Assembly: GCA_021201295.1 (NCBI GenBank)
Contig: JAJQFE010000071.1
Location: forward strand, 1-43,087
Reading direction: 5' to 3'
From: Tannerellaceae bacterium
GTDB lineage: Bacteria > Bacteroidota > Bacteroidia > Bacteroidales > Tannerellaceae
DNA length: 43,087 nucleotides
The notes beneath the pieces are model-generated. The model did not search any database, was not told where the DNA came from, and saw nothing but the letters and a program-made list of their open reading frames with translations. Positions within the stretch are counted from its first letter, which is position 1, and every line of letters begins with the position of its first letter. A program made the translations under genes and the position numbers. Below are positions 17,500 to 28,500 of the stretch, in pieces.

Positions 17500-20416
17500 T
17501 TAGTAATCGTTTCGTTTTTTCATAAACCTACCGGGAAACTCTGCGAATATAGCGATTATCGTTAATAATACAAAAAATCCGAGAACCAATAAATTAAATA
17601 AATAGGTAGAAAAATAATTGTTTCTGATTTTCTTTTCACCACTATAGAAATGGGCACGTCCGAAAGGATTCTCCGGTTTTATATAGATTTGACCGATCTG
17701 AGGATAAATCCGGTCTTTATTTTTCTTATACATCCGCCTGTTTCCTATACCCTGTACCAGTTCTGCTATCGCGTTATTATGATGGTGTTTTTTAATTCCG
17801 GCAGATAGTCGTTCCCTTTTTCCTGCCGTATTTCTTTCTGTATCTGTTCCAGATAGGCCGTGAAATTATTGGCTCTTGTTTTCAGTGCTTCATCTACTTT
17901 ATCCAGATAAGCCAGATAGGATTCTCCCGGCTGGTAAGATTCTATCCGGGCAGTTTGTCCTAATATTTTTAATTCATTTTCGACCATTGATCTGAAAGAA
18001 GTACTATCCTGTTCTAGAACTGCTACTGCCAGGCTGCGTACTTCGGATGCATGCACGTTCCGGTAGTACTGGGCTAAATATTTCTCTTTCTCAATCAGAT
18101 AAAAAGGACGGTTATATTCGTTACTTCTGTATTGTTCTACTACGAGTGCCTCAAAAGCCCAACGCGAAGGAATTACTTCTCCAATCATGGGGACCATGTT
18201 TTTTCGCCCGCTTTCGTATTCAGATCATCAAAATGAACTACCAATCCGCAAAGCAGGATCTGTGGAATCAGAAGAAGAGGAATGGTAATATAAATCGCAA
18301 CTACAGAACTCAGTGTCTGAGACAACCATAACCCAGTCAGGTTAGCGAGAAATGACGTGATCCATAGTATACTCCACCAGATCCAGAACATATCCGGACA
18401 TACTCCTATGATATGATTCCCAATAGCAATAAATAACAGTATCTGCAGACCGGATAATAAAACCAGATAGGCTATTTTTGACCATAGGTAACTTGCCCGG
18501 CTTAATCTCAGAAAACGTTCCCTTTTAAGAATAGTCCGGTATTTAATGATTTCTTCCGCACTTATACTCATACCGATAAAAGTAACCACAATGACAGACA
18601 TGAATATGTAGGAAACAAAATTTTTGTTAGCTACCAAACTATATTCCCCATCTTCTGTATACCGGGAAAGAAGAGCCACAATCAATGCCAGTAGAGGAGC
18701 TTCTAATAAAGCAATCAGCAGATATTGTTTATTAGTCAATTTGGTTAACAGATTCCTTTCTGAAAAGATAAGGAACTGGCTCCAGGGAGAAGGTTTCTTC
18801 TGTTGATTAAGGGGAAGGTCCTTTTTTACCGGCTGCTCCGGTTCCAGGCGGTTTTTCAGATAATCCTGATGCCATTCTTCAGGAGAAAATTTACGAATAT
18901 CAGTCTGGTTACCGGAATCATCAATTTTCTTCGCATCAATAATCGTAAGAATAAGTTCCGGATTCACATTCCCGCAGGTATTGCATACACTGATATTCTG
19001 ATCTGTATACCGCGCTGCCTGTTTAAAATAGGTAATTGCTTCTATGGGGTTACCATCATAAATAGGGTAACCTCCTTTGTCTAATATCCATAATCTGTCA
19101 AATAATTTATAGATCTCTGAAGAAGGCTGGTGGATATTGATTACTACTAATCTGCCTTTGTGAGTTTGTTCTTTTAAAAGAGTGATTACTTTCTCAGAAT
19201 CAGAAGAAGAGAGATCGGAAGTGGGTTCATCTAAATATAAAATTGCAGGTTCCCGGATTAATTCCAGAGCTATGTTTAACCTTTTCCGCTGCCCACCGCT
19301 AATTGTTTTACGGATAGGCGAGCCTACTTCAAGCATTTTTATTTCCAGAAGATCCAGTTCCCGGAGGACTGTATTGACCTTTTTCTCAATTTCCCATTCC
19401 GATATTTTATCAAAACATAGCCTGGCAGTAAACCACAGGTTTTGATAGACTGTTAATTCCTCAATCAGTAAATCATCCTGAGGCACAAATCCAATAAGTC
19501 TGCGAGCTTCCGGATCTGTCAGAGGATGACCGTTAATCGTTACGCTACCCTGATCCGGCTGTATGTTCCCATTCATTAGTCCAAGTAGGGTTGATTTACC
19601 TACCCCACTGCCTCCCATAATGGCAACCAGCTGACCGAATTGCAGTTGAAAAGAGAAATTGTGTATTCCATTATGACTGTTCGGGAAAGTGAAATCCACA
19701 TCTTTACCTGTCAGGCTGACCTTTTCCTGCAGTTCATTCTTATTGAATACAGCGATCAGATTACTATAATAGACCGGAAGAACCAGAGGCCCTTTAAGTA
19801 CACTACTGTATTGCCAGCTATAAAATATGTGAGGAGTTAATGGATTATCATCCATAAAGACTGTACTGTCTCCATGGTAGGTAAATAATATTTTGTCAAA
19901 TCTTCTTAAATAGAAAATCCGGATAAATCCATGCAGTCCTTCCCGGTAGATATGATTTTCCTTTTCAGCCGGATCCGAATCAATTATCAGTAAAGCAGAA
20001 GTTTCCGGAGTCCCGGTAACAAAACCTAATGCATCTGTAAACTCTTTCCTAGAAATATGAAAAATTTTGGCAACAGAAAAGAATATCTGTAAATGATCAT
20101 TAAACTCTTCACTATTTGTGTGAGCAAATTCAAGAAAGCGGATCAGTACCAGCAACTGCTCCTGAGCAGTCAATTTAACTTTCATCTGCTGGCAGATATT
20201 TTCAATTACTCCCTCTTTATCAATTTCAAAAAGAGGATCATCGTACACTTCCCGTAATTCGTTATATAACTGAATATACTCTTCGTGGGTCCTTATACCA
20301 AAATGACTGGATAAATAAGAATGAATAGCTTCAGTAGCCTGTTCATTCTTAAGTTTTACAATCGAAGCAAAGATTGCAAATAAGTTCAGGAGTCCATTCA
20401 GAATGGTTTCATTCAT
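17500..20416 (-). pseudogene. ABCG-like transporter with N-terminal TerB-like region, two one-base deletions
   Basis: A large single-chain transporter, 972 residues when repaired. The N terminus resembles a TerB-type helical domain, then a linker, then an ATPase domain (Walker A GGSGVGKST, signature ISGGQRKR, Walker B ILYLDEPTS), then an ABC-2 type membrane domain with about six helices and a long C-terminal part. A central CNTC motif suggests a Cys pair. The frame breaks at two T6 runs on the + strand (18199-18204 and 17788-17793). One base in each rejoins GEKNMVPMIGEVIPSRWAFE and LKKHHHNNAIAELVQ, and the total becomes divisible by three. I chose ATG 20416 (MNETIL) over 20518, because a consensus promoter lies between them. 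ABCG order (ATPase before membrane) suggests export or organisation of lipids or surface material; substrate unknown. Confidence 0.78.
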
Positions 20417-20452
20417 CGGTAGTTCTTTCTTTCCTATTATTTTATTGTATAG

Positions 20453-20482
20453 CAAAGATAGAAGGAAAGAACAAAAAGCCAA
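20453..20482 (-). promoter_or_regulatory. Promoter of the ABCG-like transporter
   Basis: On the minus strand, TTG (complement of 20480-20482), a 19-base spacer, then TATCTTTG (complement of 20453-20460), a full consensus match. It supports ATG 20416 as start, with a leader of about 30 bases. Confidence 0.65.
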
Positions 20483-20545
20483 TAAGAAAGAAATAGTTTT
20501 ATTTTTTTTCTTATGCATATCTATAATAAAGTTCAGGTAGATCGC

Positions 20546-23377
20546 TTACATTCTCGGAGGTCGTCCTCCTCCGGCTCCCGGTGGGCGTTCTCCTCTTGAC
20601 GGACGGTCGCCACTCTCAGGTCGTCTCAAATCAGAAGCAGATCCCCCTCCTTTAAAGATATTAAACCGATAGATGAAATGTACCATAAAATAACTTCCTA
20701 GGGTGTTATATTCAGAATCCTGTGTATAGTTGGCAGTAATGATACGGGATATATTGCTCCGTTGCTGAAGAATATCATAATATTTAAACCGGATCGTTCC
20801 CTGGTTATTTTTCAGGAATGTTTTGGAAGCGGAAGCATTCCATAGGATTTCCCGTTGCTTAAAACCATCAGAATAACCGGAATTTGTTGCGTAAGTGATA
20901 TCACTTTCCACTTTAAAATTCAGGGGAAGGTAAAGAATCATGTCACCTCCAGCCGTATAATTGAATATATTTTGCTCTCCTTGCGTCTGCAGAGAGTTAT
21001 CCTGTCTGGTGTAACAGATGCTTCCGTTAATTCTGAGATCTAAAAGATCTGAACGAAAATTTACTCCCAGGTTTTCATTAACAGAAATCGTTTTATTAGT
21101 ATTCTTTTCAGCATTTACAAATCCATTACTGTTCACATAAGAAAGATAGGTCATGGTATTGTAAGAGAATTTGGAATTAATAAAAGGTGAGTTTATCATT
21201 ACCCGGAGATTACCTCTGAAGTTACCGTTTACATTTTCATATGTATTTTCCCGTCTACCATCTTCTAAGTAATTGGTTTTACTAACAATATCATTATGTA
21301 CATAATTACCATTTGACATGACCATAAAAGCCCGTTGTTTTTCCGGTATAAATTTCTGGAACTGAATATATACATCATTTGTATATGTGGGTTTCAGATC
21401 CGGGTTACCAGTAGTATAACTGGTAGCATCTATCGGAGATTCTATGGGCTGTAACTGGTTGATACTGGGTTGACTGATACGTCCGTTGTAATTGATCCGG
21501 AAATTAGTCCGTTTATCAAACATATAATTAAACTGGGCCATGGGTGAAACATTTACCACACTGCGGGAAAGGGTGGATAAAACTGTATCATGCACAAATG
21601 TTTCACTTTTATTATAAGAAGGATCCACATTTATACCTAATGTATAATTGAACTTTTCCCGTTGGGATTTAAAACTCAAACTTGCACGCTGAGTGATGAA
21701 ATTATTCCGGTAACTCTGGCTGTAAGTAGAATCCAGTATATTATACAAATCACTTGTTTCATCTCTCAGATAGGTGTTTTTAAGAGACTCCTGGTTATTT
21801 TGCCGGAAACTATAGGTTGCCTGTAAAAAGTTGTTTCTTCCTAACGGTTCCACCCAGGAGATGTAGGCACGATAGTTATATCCCTTGTTATCATATCGGT
21901 ATTGCTGATCCAATAAAATATCCTCCTGTTCCGCTATTTCTCTAAAATATTGTGTTTCGGAGTAAGACATTCCTTCGTTATACGAATCGCTATATCCTCC
22001 GGAAAGGGAGAAACTAATGACCCGTCCTTTATTATTGAGTTTACGGCTATAGTCCAAAGCCATATTCAGGTTATATCCTTCTCCATTTGAATTGTCCCGG
22101 GTATGGGTCGTATAAAGTGTATCCGACCACTGGTCCGTGGTTAATTTGTCACTTTCCGACCAGATACTACTCCGGCTGTAACTAATATCCGGACGGAAGA
22201 TGATATTAGTCAGTGTATCCGGCTTCCATTCAAATCGGAAATTAGCTCCCAGGTTATTACTGATCGCATTTGACCAGGCTTCCTGATTATCGATCAACAT
22301 ACTATCTCCTTCCAGATAGTTTTCTTTCCGGCTTTTGCTGTAAGCATCATTGTCAGAATGAAAATAACGGATATTTCCCCCTAAGGTCATCTCTGTTTGT
22401 AATTCTTTACTGAAGTTTACTCCTGCATTTCCTGAAGTGGTAATTCCACTGCCTGCACCTACGCTTACTCCACCACTTCTGCGACTACCGCCCATACCGG
22501 AGAACATGGATGAGGAGAGATCACTCATACCCATATTATTGGTATTATTTATCCCTCCCATCAAAGTAAACTGGTCATTATCATAGAAACGGTTCACCAT
22601 CGCATTCGCTTCGTAACGATCTTCACTGCCATATCCTCCATACACGTTTCCGAACCATCCCTGCTTCATCCCGGGTTTCACTGTCAGATTCAGGACAGCC
22701 TCCTCTTCGCCATCATCGAATCCGGTTAATTTAGCCATGTCACTCTTTTTATCTAATGACTGAACTTTATCAATCATTTTAGCCGGCAGGTTTTTGACAG
22801 CCACTTTCGGGTCACTGGAAAAAAACTCTTTTCCGTCCACCATGATCTTTTTGATCTCTTTCCCGTTGACGGTTACTTTTCCTTCACTGTCCACCTCTAT
22901 GCCAGGCATCTTTCTGAGAAGATCTTCCAGGACAGCTCCTTCTGTTACCCGGAACGAGTCAGCATTGTATTCAATGGTATCGTTCCAGACCACTACTTCC
23001 GCCGCTTTTCCAATCACAATGGCTTCCTCCAGGACGATTCCATCGTTCAACGATAGTTTCCCTAAATTGACAGGATTATTTTTTCCGGTGACTTGTAAGA
23101 CCTGGTATAAAGGTTCATATCCGACAAAAGAAATATTTAGTAAATAGGTGCCTGGTTGAATGTTTTTCAAAGAAAAACTTCCGTTTTTCCCACTGGGGAC
23201 TCCACCGACCAGGATACTGTCTTTTACATGCAATAGACGAACAGTCGCCTGCTCAATGGGTTTTTTATTCTCTTCCTCGATGACGATTCCTTTCACTTCA
23301 ACACCGTTCTGTTGGGCAAATACTGGCAAAGCTAAAAGAGTAAAAAATAGTACCCACAGGTATTTCATCACATTCAT
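20546..23377 (-). CDS. Outer-membrane beta-barrel, TonB-receptor-like, with carboxypeptidase regulatory-like domain
   Basis: A 943-residue outer-membrane protein. It has a signal peptide with cleavage near Ala21 (LALPVFA-QQ), an N-terminal carboxypeptidase regulatory-like beta domain (VKGIVIEEENKKPIEQATV), a plug-like region (LEDLLRKMPGIEVDSEG and VNGKEIKKIMVDGKEFF) and a long barrel rich in aromatic and Asn residues, as in the OMP_b-brl_3 group. The last recognisable barrel strand, HFIYRFNIF, is not at the C terminus. It is followed by about 40 residues rich in Gly, Pro and Arg that end RPPRM. No SusD partner or TonB-box context is adjacent, so the substrate is unknown. An ATG at 23368 is an alternative start. 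Confidence 0.83.
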   Translation of the reverse strand: MNVMKYLWVLFFTLLALPVFAQQNGVEVKGIVIEEENKKPIEQATVRLLHVKDSILVGGVPSGKNGSFSLKNIQPGTYLLNISFVGYEPLYQVLQVTGKNNPVNLGKLSLNDGIVLEEAIVIGKAAEVVVWNDTIEYNADSFRVTEGAVLEDLLRKMPGIEVDSEGKVTVNGKEIKKIMVDGKEFFSSDPKVAVKNLPAKMIDKVQSLDKKSDMAKLTGFDDGEEEAVLNLTVKPGMKQGWFGNVYGGYGSEDRYEANAMVNRFYDNDQFTLMGGINNTNNMGMSDLSSSMFSGMGGSRRSGGVSVGAGSGITTSGNAGVNFSKELQTEMTLGGNIRYFHSDNDAYSKSRKENYLEGDSMLIDNQEAWSNAISNNLGANFRFEWKPDTLTNIIFRPDISYSRSSIWSESDKLTTDQWSDTLYTTHTRDNSNGEGYNLNMALDYSRKLNNKGRVISFSLSGGYSDSYNEGMSYSETQYFREIAEQEDILLDQQYRYDNKGYNYRAYISWVEPLGRNNFLQATYSFRQNNQESLKNTYLRDETSDLYNILDSTYSQSYRNNFITQRASLSFKSQREKFNYTLGINVDPSYNKSETFVHDTVLSTLSRSVVNVSPMAQFNYMFDKRTNFRINYNGRISQPSINQLQPIESPIDATSYTTGNPDLKPTYTNDVYIQFQKFIPEKQRAFMVMSNGNYVHNDIVSKTNYLEDGRRENTYENVNGNFRGNLRVMINSPFINSKFSYNTMTYLSYVNSNGFVNAEKNTNKTISVNENLGVNFRSDLLDLRINGSICYTRQDNSLQTQGEQNIFNYTAGGDMILYLPLNFKVESDITYATNSGYSDGFKQREILWNASASKTFLKNNQGTIRFKYYDILQQRSNISRIITANYTQDSEYNTLGSYFMVHFIYRFNIFKGGGSASDLRRPESGDRPSRGERPPGAGGGRPPRM

Positions 23378-23403
23378 ACAAGTTCGTTACAAATAGCTGT
23401 CTG

Positions 23404-23411
23404 CAAAAATA
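23404..23411 (-). promoter_or_regulatory. Candidate -7 box for the outer-membrane barrel gene
   Basis: The minus strand reads TATTTTTG, a match to TAnnTTTG, about 27 bases before the ATG at 23377. A convincing -33 TTG at the normal spacing is missing, so confidence is moderate. Confidence 0.4.
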
Positions 23412-23550
23412 GATGAAAAGATAGATATATCGTTTAAAAAACCTGATAAGGATTTGTGTTTATTAACAAAATATTAGAAAGTAATTCTCTATATTAGCAA
23501 CCACAAAAACACCTCATGGTATGGTTGGACCCTTGGAGTAATGACACTGC

Positions 23551-23588
23551 CTGTCCGGAGTAGCCCGGTAGAATGAGAATCCGGACAG
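23551..23588 (+). repeat. Perfect 9-bp inverted repeat in the leader of the ECF sigma gene
   Basis: CTGTCCGGA (23551-23559) pairs with TCCGGACAG (23580-23588) over a 20-base loop. It ends 27 bases before the preferred ATG (23616). It is GC-rich in an AT-rich intergenic region. It could be an operator for a dimeric regulator or an RNA stem in the leader. Confidence 0.55.
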
Positions 23589-23615
23589 ATGAAAATAAAA
23601 TATAGAAAAAACACC

Positions 23616-24182
23616 ATGGAAGAACCCTTACTTCTGAAGCTGATTAAAAGAGGAGATGCCCTGGCTTTTTTCCATTTATTTATGACCTATCATAAAGATC
23701 TGGTTCTGTTTGCCGGCACCTTTCAACTAAGTCAGTCAGATTGTGAGGATATTGTGCAGACCCTCTTTCTGAAGCTTTGGAATGAACGGGAACAATTAAC
23801 CATAAAAACATCCCTTACCTCTTACCTGTTGAAAGCCGTAAAGAACAGTTGCCTGGATGAGATCCGCCATCAGGCTGTAGTCCGCCAGCATATCGACTAT
23901 GAAAAATCTCTCTCTGTGCTGGAAGATCTGGATACGGAAAATTATATTTTATATTCAGACCTGTCCCGGCATTTGGAGACCGCACTCCATAAACTGCCTC
24001 CCGACTGCCGGGAAGCGTTTGTCCTGAACCGCCTGCAAGGTTATAAATATAAAGAGGTGGCTGAGCAGCTACAGGTCTCAGAACGTACTATTGAAGCACG
24101 TATCGGGAAAGCCTTATCCCTTCTCCGGAAGTCTTTGAAAGAATTTTCAATGCTTCTCTCTATGTTGTTATTTGTTAAATAA
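23616..24182 (+). CDS. ECF RNA polymerase sigma factor (FecI-type)
   Basis: About 188 residues from the ATG at 23616 (MEEPLLLKLIKRGD); an upstream in-frame ATG at 23589 is less likely, because it lies directly against the inverted repeat. Region 2 includes the SDCEDIVQTLFLKLWNE block that binds core polymerase. Region 4 is a helix-turn-helix (YKYKEVAEQLQVSERTIEAR). In Bacteroidetes such factors pair with FecR and a SusC carrying an STN domain, as found in the next two genes, and turn on the adjacent PUL. Confidence 0.92.
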   Translation: MEEPLLLKLIKRGDALAFFHLFMTYHKDLVLFAGTFQLSQSDCEDIVQTLFLKLWNEREQLTIKTSLTSYLLKAVKNSCLDEIRHQAVVRQHIDYEKSLSVLEDLDTENYILYSDLSRHLETALHKLPPDCREAFVLNRLQGYKYKEVAEQLQVSERTIEARIGKALSLLRKSLKEFSMLLSMLLFVK

Positions 24183-24242
24183 AGTTATTTTGATGGGGAT
24201 TTCCGGAGAATATTCGTCTTATGTCCGAAAAGCAGATGCCCC

Positions 24243-25280
24243 ATGAATATAGACGAACATATAGCAACCCTGATAACCCGTTATTTTTCCTGTGAAGCGA
24301 CTTCCCAGGAACAGGAAGAATTGATCCGGTGGATGGAAGAGGATCCTGAAAACAAAAAGCTGTTTTCGGAGTGGCATAACATCTGGCATATGGCAAATCC
24401 TGCCTTCCGGCCGGAATCCATTGCTACGGAACAGGCCCATGCCCAATGGCTGGAGCAGATCCGGGGGAAACGTCCTGTCCATAAAACCCTTTTGTTTTAT
24501 TGGCAAAAAGTGGCTGCTGTCGTGCTTTTACCCCTATTGATGCTCTATGGTTACCAGACCCTGAAAAAGGGTGACCGGGAAGAGCCGGAGCATACAGCCT
24601 GGCATGAGATCTATGCTCCCTATGGTATGCGTTCCCGGATTGATTTGCCGGATGGGTCGAATGTCTGGTTAAATGCTGGTAGCCGGTTGAAGTATCCCGA
24701 CCGGTTTGGATCCGTTGAGCGAAATGTCTATCTGTCCGGGGAGGCCTATTTTGAAGTAGAGTCTGATACGGCATCACCTTTTATTGTAGAAGCAGGCAAT
24801 GTAAAGGTCTGGGCAACTGGAACTGCCTTCCATGTGGAAGCTTATGAAAATGATTCCCTGTTTGCGGTGACGATGGTCAAAGGAAAGGTAGACTTTTCAT
24901 TCGATGACAAACAGTATATATCCCTGAAGCCGGGTGAACGGATGGAGTATAACCTGCATACGGGTATCTGTAAAGTAACGGATACAGACCCCTATAAGTG
25001 GTATGCCTGGAAAGATGGTATCATGGTGTTCCGGGATGATCCATTGGATTACGTCTTTAAAAAGATCGGGCAGACCTTTAATGTGGATATTGCGCTGAAA
25101 GATCCTTCGCTGACGGATGAGGTCTACCGGGCCACTTTTGAAAGGGAGTCTCTGGATGAGATCCTGAAGTTGCTGCGCCTGACTGCCCCGATCGAATATG
25201 TGCATATCATCCGGGAGAAAGATGGGAATGATGCGTACAAGAGACAACGGATAGAAGTCTATCGAATAAAGAAAAACTGA
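24243..25280 (+). CDS. FecR-type anti-sigma factor
   Basis: A 345-residue inner-membrane regulator. The N-terminal 85 residues are cytoplasmic and would hold the ECF sigma factor. One membrane helix lies at about 88-105. The periplasmic FecR domain has the typical block APYGMRSRIDLPDGSNVWLN, then YLSGEAYFEV and VTMVKGKVDF. The C-terminal DUF4974-like part (DDPLDYVFKKIGQTFNVDI) should contact the STN domain of SusC. It lies 60 bases downstream of the sigma gene, the standard order. Confidence 0.93.
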   Translation: MNIDEHIATLITRYFSCEATSQEQEELIRWMEEDPENKKLFSEWHNIWHMANPAFRPESIATEQAHAQWLEQIRGKRPVHKTLLFYWQKVAAVVLLPLLMLYGYQTLKKGDREEPEHTAWHEIYAPYGMRSRIDLPDGSNVWLNAGSRLKYPDRFGSVERNVYLSGEAYFEVESDTASPFIVEAGNVKVWATGTAFHVEAYENDSLFAVTMVKGKVDFSFDDKQYISLKPGERMEYNLHTGICKVTDTDPYKWYAWKDGIMVFRDDPLDYVFKKIGQTFNVDIALKDPSLTDEVYRATFERESLDEILKLLRLTAPIEYVHIIREKDGNDAYKRQRIEVYRIKKN

Positions 25281-25410
25281 CTTTTCAGGACCGGTTTTCC
25301 GTGAGGGAAGCCTTTGGATAGAACAGTGTGAATTAAAAAGAACGTTAACCCTAAAAAGAATAATAGCCTATGAAGTAGAAGAACCGGATTAAAAAATAGG
25401 CGGGACATAA

Positions 25411-25439
25411 AAAGGGAAGGTCTCGCACACCCTCCCTTT
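25411..25439 (+). repeat. Hairpin in the SusC leader
   Basis: AAAGGGAAGG (25411-25420) pairs with CCTCCCTTT (25431-25439) with one bulged A and a 10-base loop. It lies between the FecR gene and the SusC start and is followed by no T run, so it looks like a leader stem and not a terminator. Confidence 0.4.
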
Positions 25440-25502
25440 CACATGTTTAGCCTGGATAAAATTTTGTGTAAACCTTATTTTCTAACTAAACACAATAAAA
25501 GT

Positions 25503-28500
25503 ATGAAATTAGTTTTATTTGGAGAAATGAAACAGTTACTATTTGTTTCTAAAATTTTTCTCATTATGCGTTTATGTCTAATACTATTTATCTGTAGTGT
25601 GTTTCAATCATTTGCAGCCACTACCTATTCCCAGACCACGATACTATCTCTACACTTGAATAATGTATCTGTGGAAGAGGTGCTGAATGAAATAGAAGCA
25701 CAATCAGAATACCGTTTCCTCTACAACAAACGAACGGTAGATGTGACCCGCAAAGTCTCTGTTTCTCTTGATGATCAGGAGATCACTGCAATTTTAGATA
25801 ATCTCTTTGATAACAAACAGGTCAGCTATATGATCAGTGACCGGCAGGTCGTCCTGAATCCGGTGGAGGCCAAAGCGATCCATCAACAAAAAAAGAAGGT
25901 CTCCGGACAGGTGGTGGATGCTTCCGGTCTGAGTGTGATCGGGGCAAATGTCATTGAAAAAGGAACCACCAACGGAACCATCACAGACATGGAGGGTAAC
26001 TTTTCCCTGGAGGTGGGTGACAATGCCATCCTGCAGGTCTCTTATATTGGCTACACAGCCATGGAACAGGAAGTGAGAGGCCGTGCTGTGATGGAGATCG
26101 TTCTCCAGGAAGACAGCCAGGCCCTGGATGAGGTGATTGTAGTAGGTTATGGTATACAAAAGAAAAGTGTGATCACCGGTGCGATCTCTTCCGTAAAGGC
26201 CGAAGATATGATGAACAGTTCCAATACCCGTCCGGAACAGGCGCTACAGGGAAAAACCTCCGGTGTGCAGGTGGTATCCTCTTCCGGTGCTCCCGGTTCT
26301 GCGATGAAGATCCGTATCCGTGGATACAGCTCGAATGGGAATTCAGACCCGCTTTATATTGTGGACGGACTGCGTACCGATGATATCAGCGGGCTGGAAC
26401 CCAGTAATATCGAAAGTATGGAAGTCCTGAAGGATGGAGCATCTGCCGCTATCTACGGAGCGGAAGGAGGTAACGGGGTGGTTCTGATCACCACGAAGAA
26501 TGGCTCCTCCGGAAAGACACAGGTGACCTATGACTTTCAATATACTATCCAAAGTTTAGGCCGGACACCTAAGGTCATGAATGCGGAACAGTATATCGGC
26601 TATATGACTGAATCCGGTGCCTTGACAGATGTGGCTTTTGAAGGGATCGATACGGACTGGCTGAAAGAGACCTTTGAAGCCTCTCCGATGCAAAAACATA
26701 ATGTTTCTATCTCAGGCGGAAATGATCAATCAACCTACCTTATGTCCCTTTCCTATCTGAACCAGGAGGGGATCGTAAAGGGAAAAGATGATAATTACAA
26801 ACGCTATTCCGGAATGTTTAACGGCAGCCAGAAAGTGAATAACTGGCTGAAAGTGGGAAGTAGTATCCATATCAACCGTTCCATCCAGAAATCCATCAAT
26901 GAAGATGATGAGTTCCGGGGAGTAATATCCAATGTATTACTGATGGATCCGTTGACTCCCGTAGAGTACACCGGCACCTTGCCTTCCCATGTGCAAACCA
27001 TGGTAGATGAGAACCGGAAACTGATGACCTCGGAAAACGGGAATTATTATGGTATTTCCAAATACATAACCGGGGAAACGGTCAATCCGTTTGTGCAAAG
27101 GAAACAGGCACAGACCGTGAAGACCATCACTTCTTTTATGGGGAATGTCTATGCAGACCTGACTCCCCTGGAAGGATTGACTATCACTTCTAAACTGGGG
27201 ATCAATTACTATACGCAGAATGAGCATGTCTATAAACCGGAGTACTACTACAGTGGGGAGATGATGAACATGAATGCCTCTGTCAGTGAAAATGACCAGA
27301 TGATGACCTACTGGCAATGGGAAAACTATGCCTCTTATGTGAAAAGCATTGATAAACACAATTTCACCGTAATGGCCGGTACGGCCGTATCCCGCCGGGA
27401 GTTAAAATCCGTAGTGGCATCTGGCTCTCCGTTATTGAATGATTAGGAATCCTATGCAGACCTGGACTATATCGGGTTACAGGAGAATTCCAATGTAGGA
27501 GGGACTACCATTATAGACACCAAGTTATCTTATTTTGCCCGTATCAATTACGATTATGAAAATAAGTATCTCTTTCAGGCTGCCATACGCCGAGATGCAG
27601 CCGGATTATCGATCCTGCCGAAAGACAACCGTTGGGGAACTTTCCCGGCTGTTTCTGCCGGATGGGTGGCCAGCAACGAAGACTTTTTCCCGCAACAGGA
27701 CTGGATGAGCCATTTGAAGATCCGTGCCAGCTGGGGACAAAATGGTAGTTTATCCAACTTAGAAAAATATAAATATGCCTCTGTGATCTCCTCTTCCGGA
27801 GAAGTCATGAACTGGCTTACGTGGGCTTATTTCAATGCACCCAGTCTCTATCCCTTAGCGGATGGAACCTATGCTACCACTTCCAGCCCTTCTGTGTTGG
27901 GAAACAGATACCTGACCTGGGAGACCAGTGAGCAGTTTGACCTGGGGGTAGACTTCCGTTTCCTCCGGGACCGTCTGGGGTTGACCGTTGACTACTACCG
28001 TAAAACCACTAAGAACCTGATCACAGACAATACTCCTCCTCTCGAAGCCGGAAATGACCCTTCTCCGATCAATGGGGGAAATGTGCTCAACAAAGGGTTT
28101 GACTTTGAACTAAGCTGGCGGGACCATATCGGAGATTTCAAATATGAGATCTCTGCCAACCTCTCCACCTTGAAAAACCGGGTGACCTGGCTGGACCCGA
28201 CGATCAGCCGTCTGAATGGGGCAGGTATCAATAATAGCTGGACGGCTACCGCTTTCGAGAAGGATTATCCCGTGTGGTACTTCCGGGGATATAAAACCGA
28301 TGGGATTGATCCGGAAACCGGAAATATACGGATTGTGGATGTGAATGGTGACGGGGTGATCAATACCAGTGATTATGACTACATTGGTAGTGCGATTCCG
28401 GATATTACTTACGGAGCTACCCTGAACATGGAATATAAAGGATTTGATTTCACCATGTTTATTCAGGGACAGGCCGGAAATGATGTCCTGATGGGCTTTA

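Noticed and set aside
23485-23500. TATATTAG as the -7 box of the ECF sigma gene
   Set aside because: It differs from the consensus and has no TTG at 19-21 bases upstream, so it is too weak to list as a promoter.
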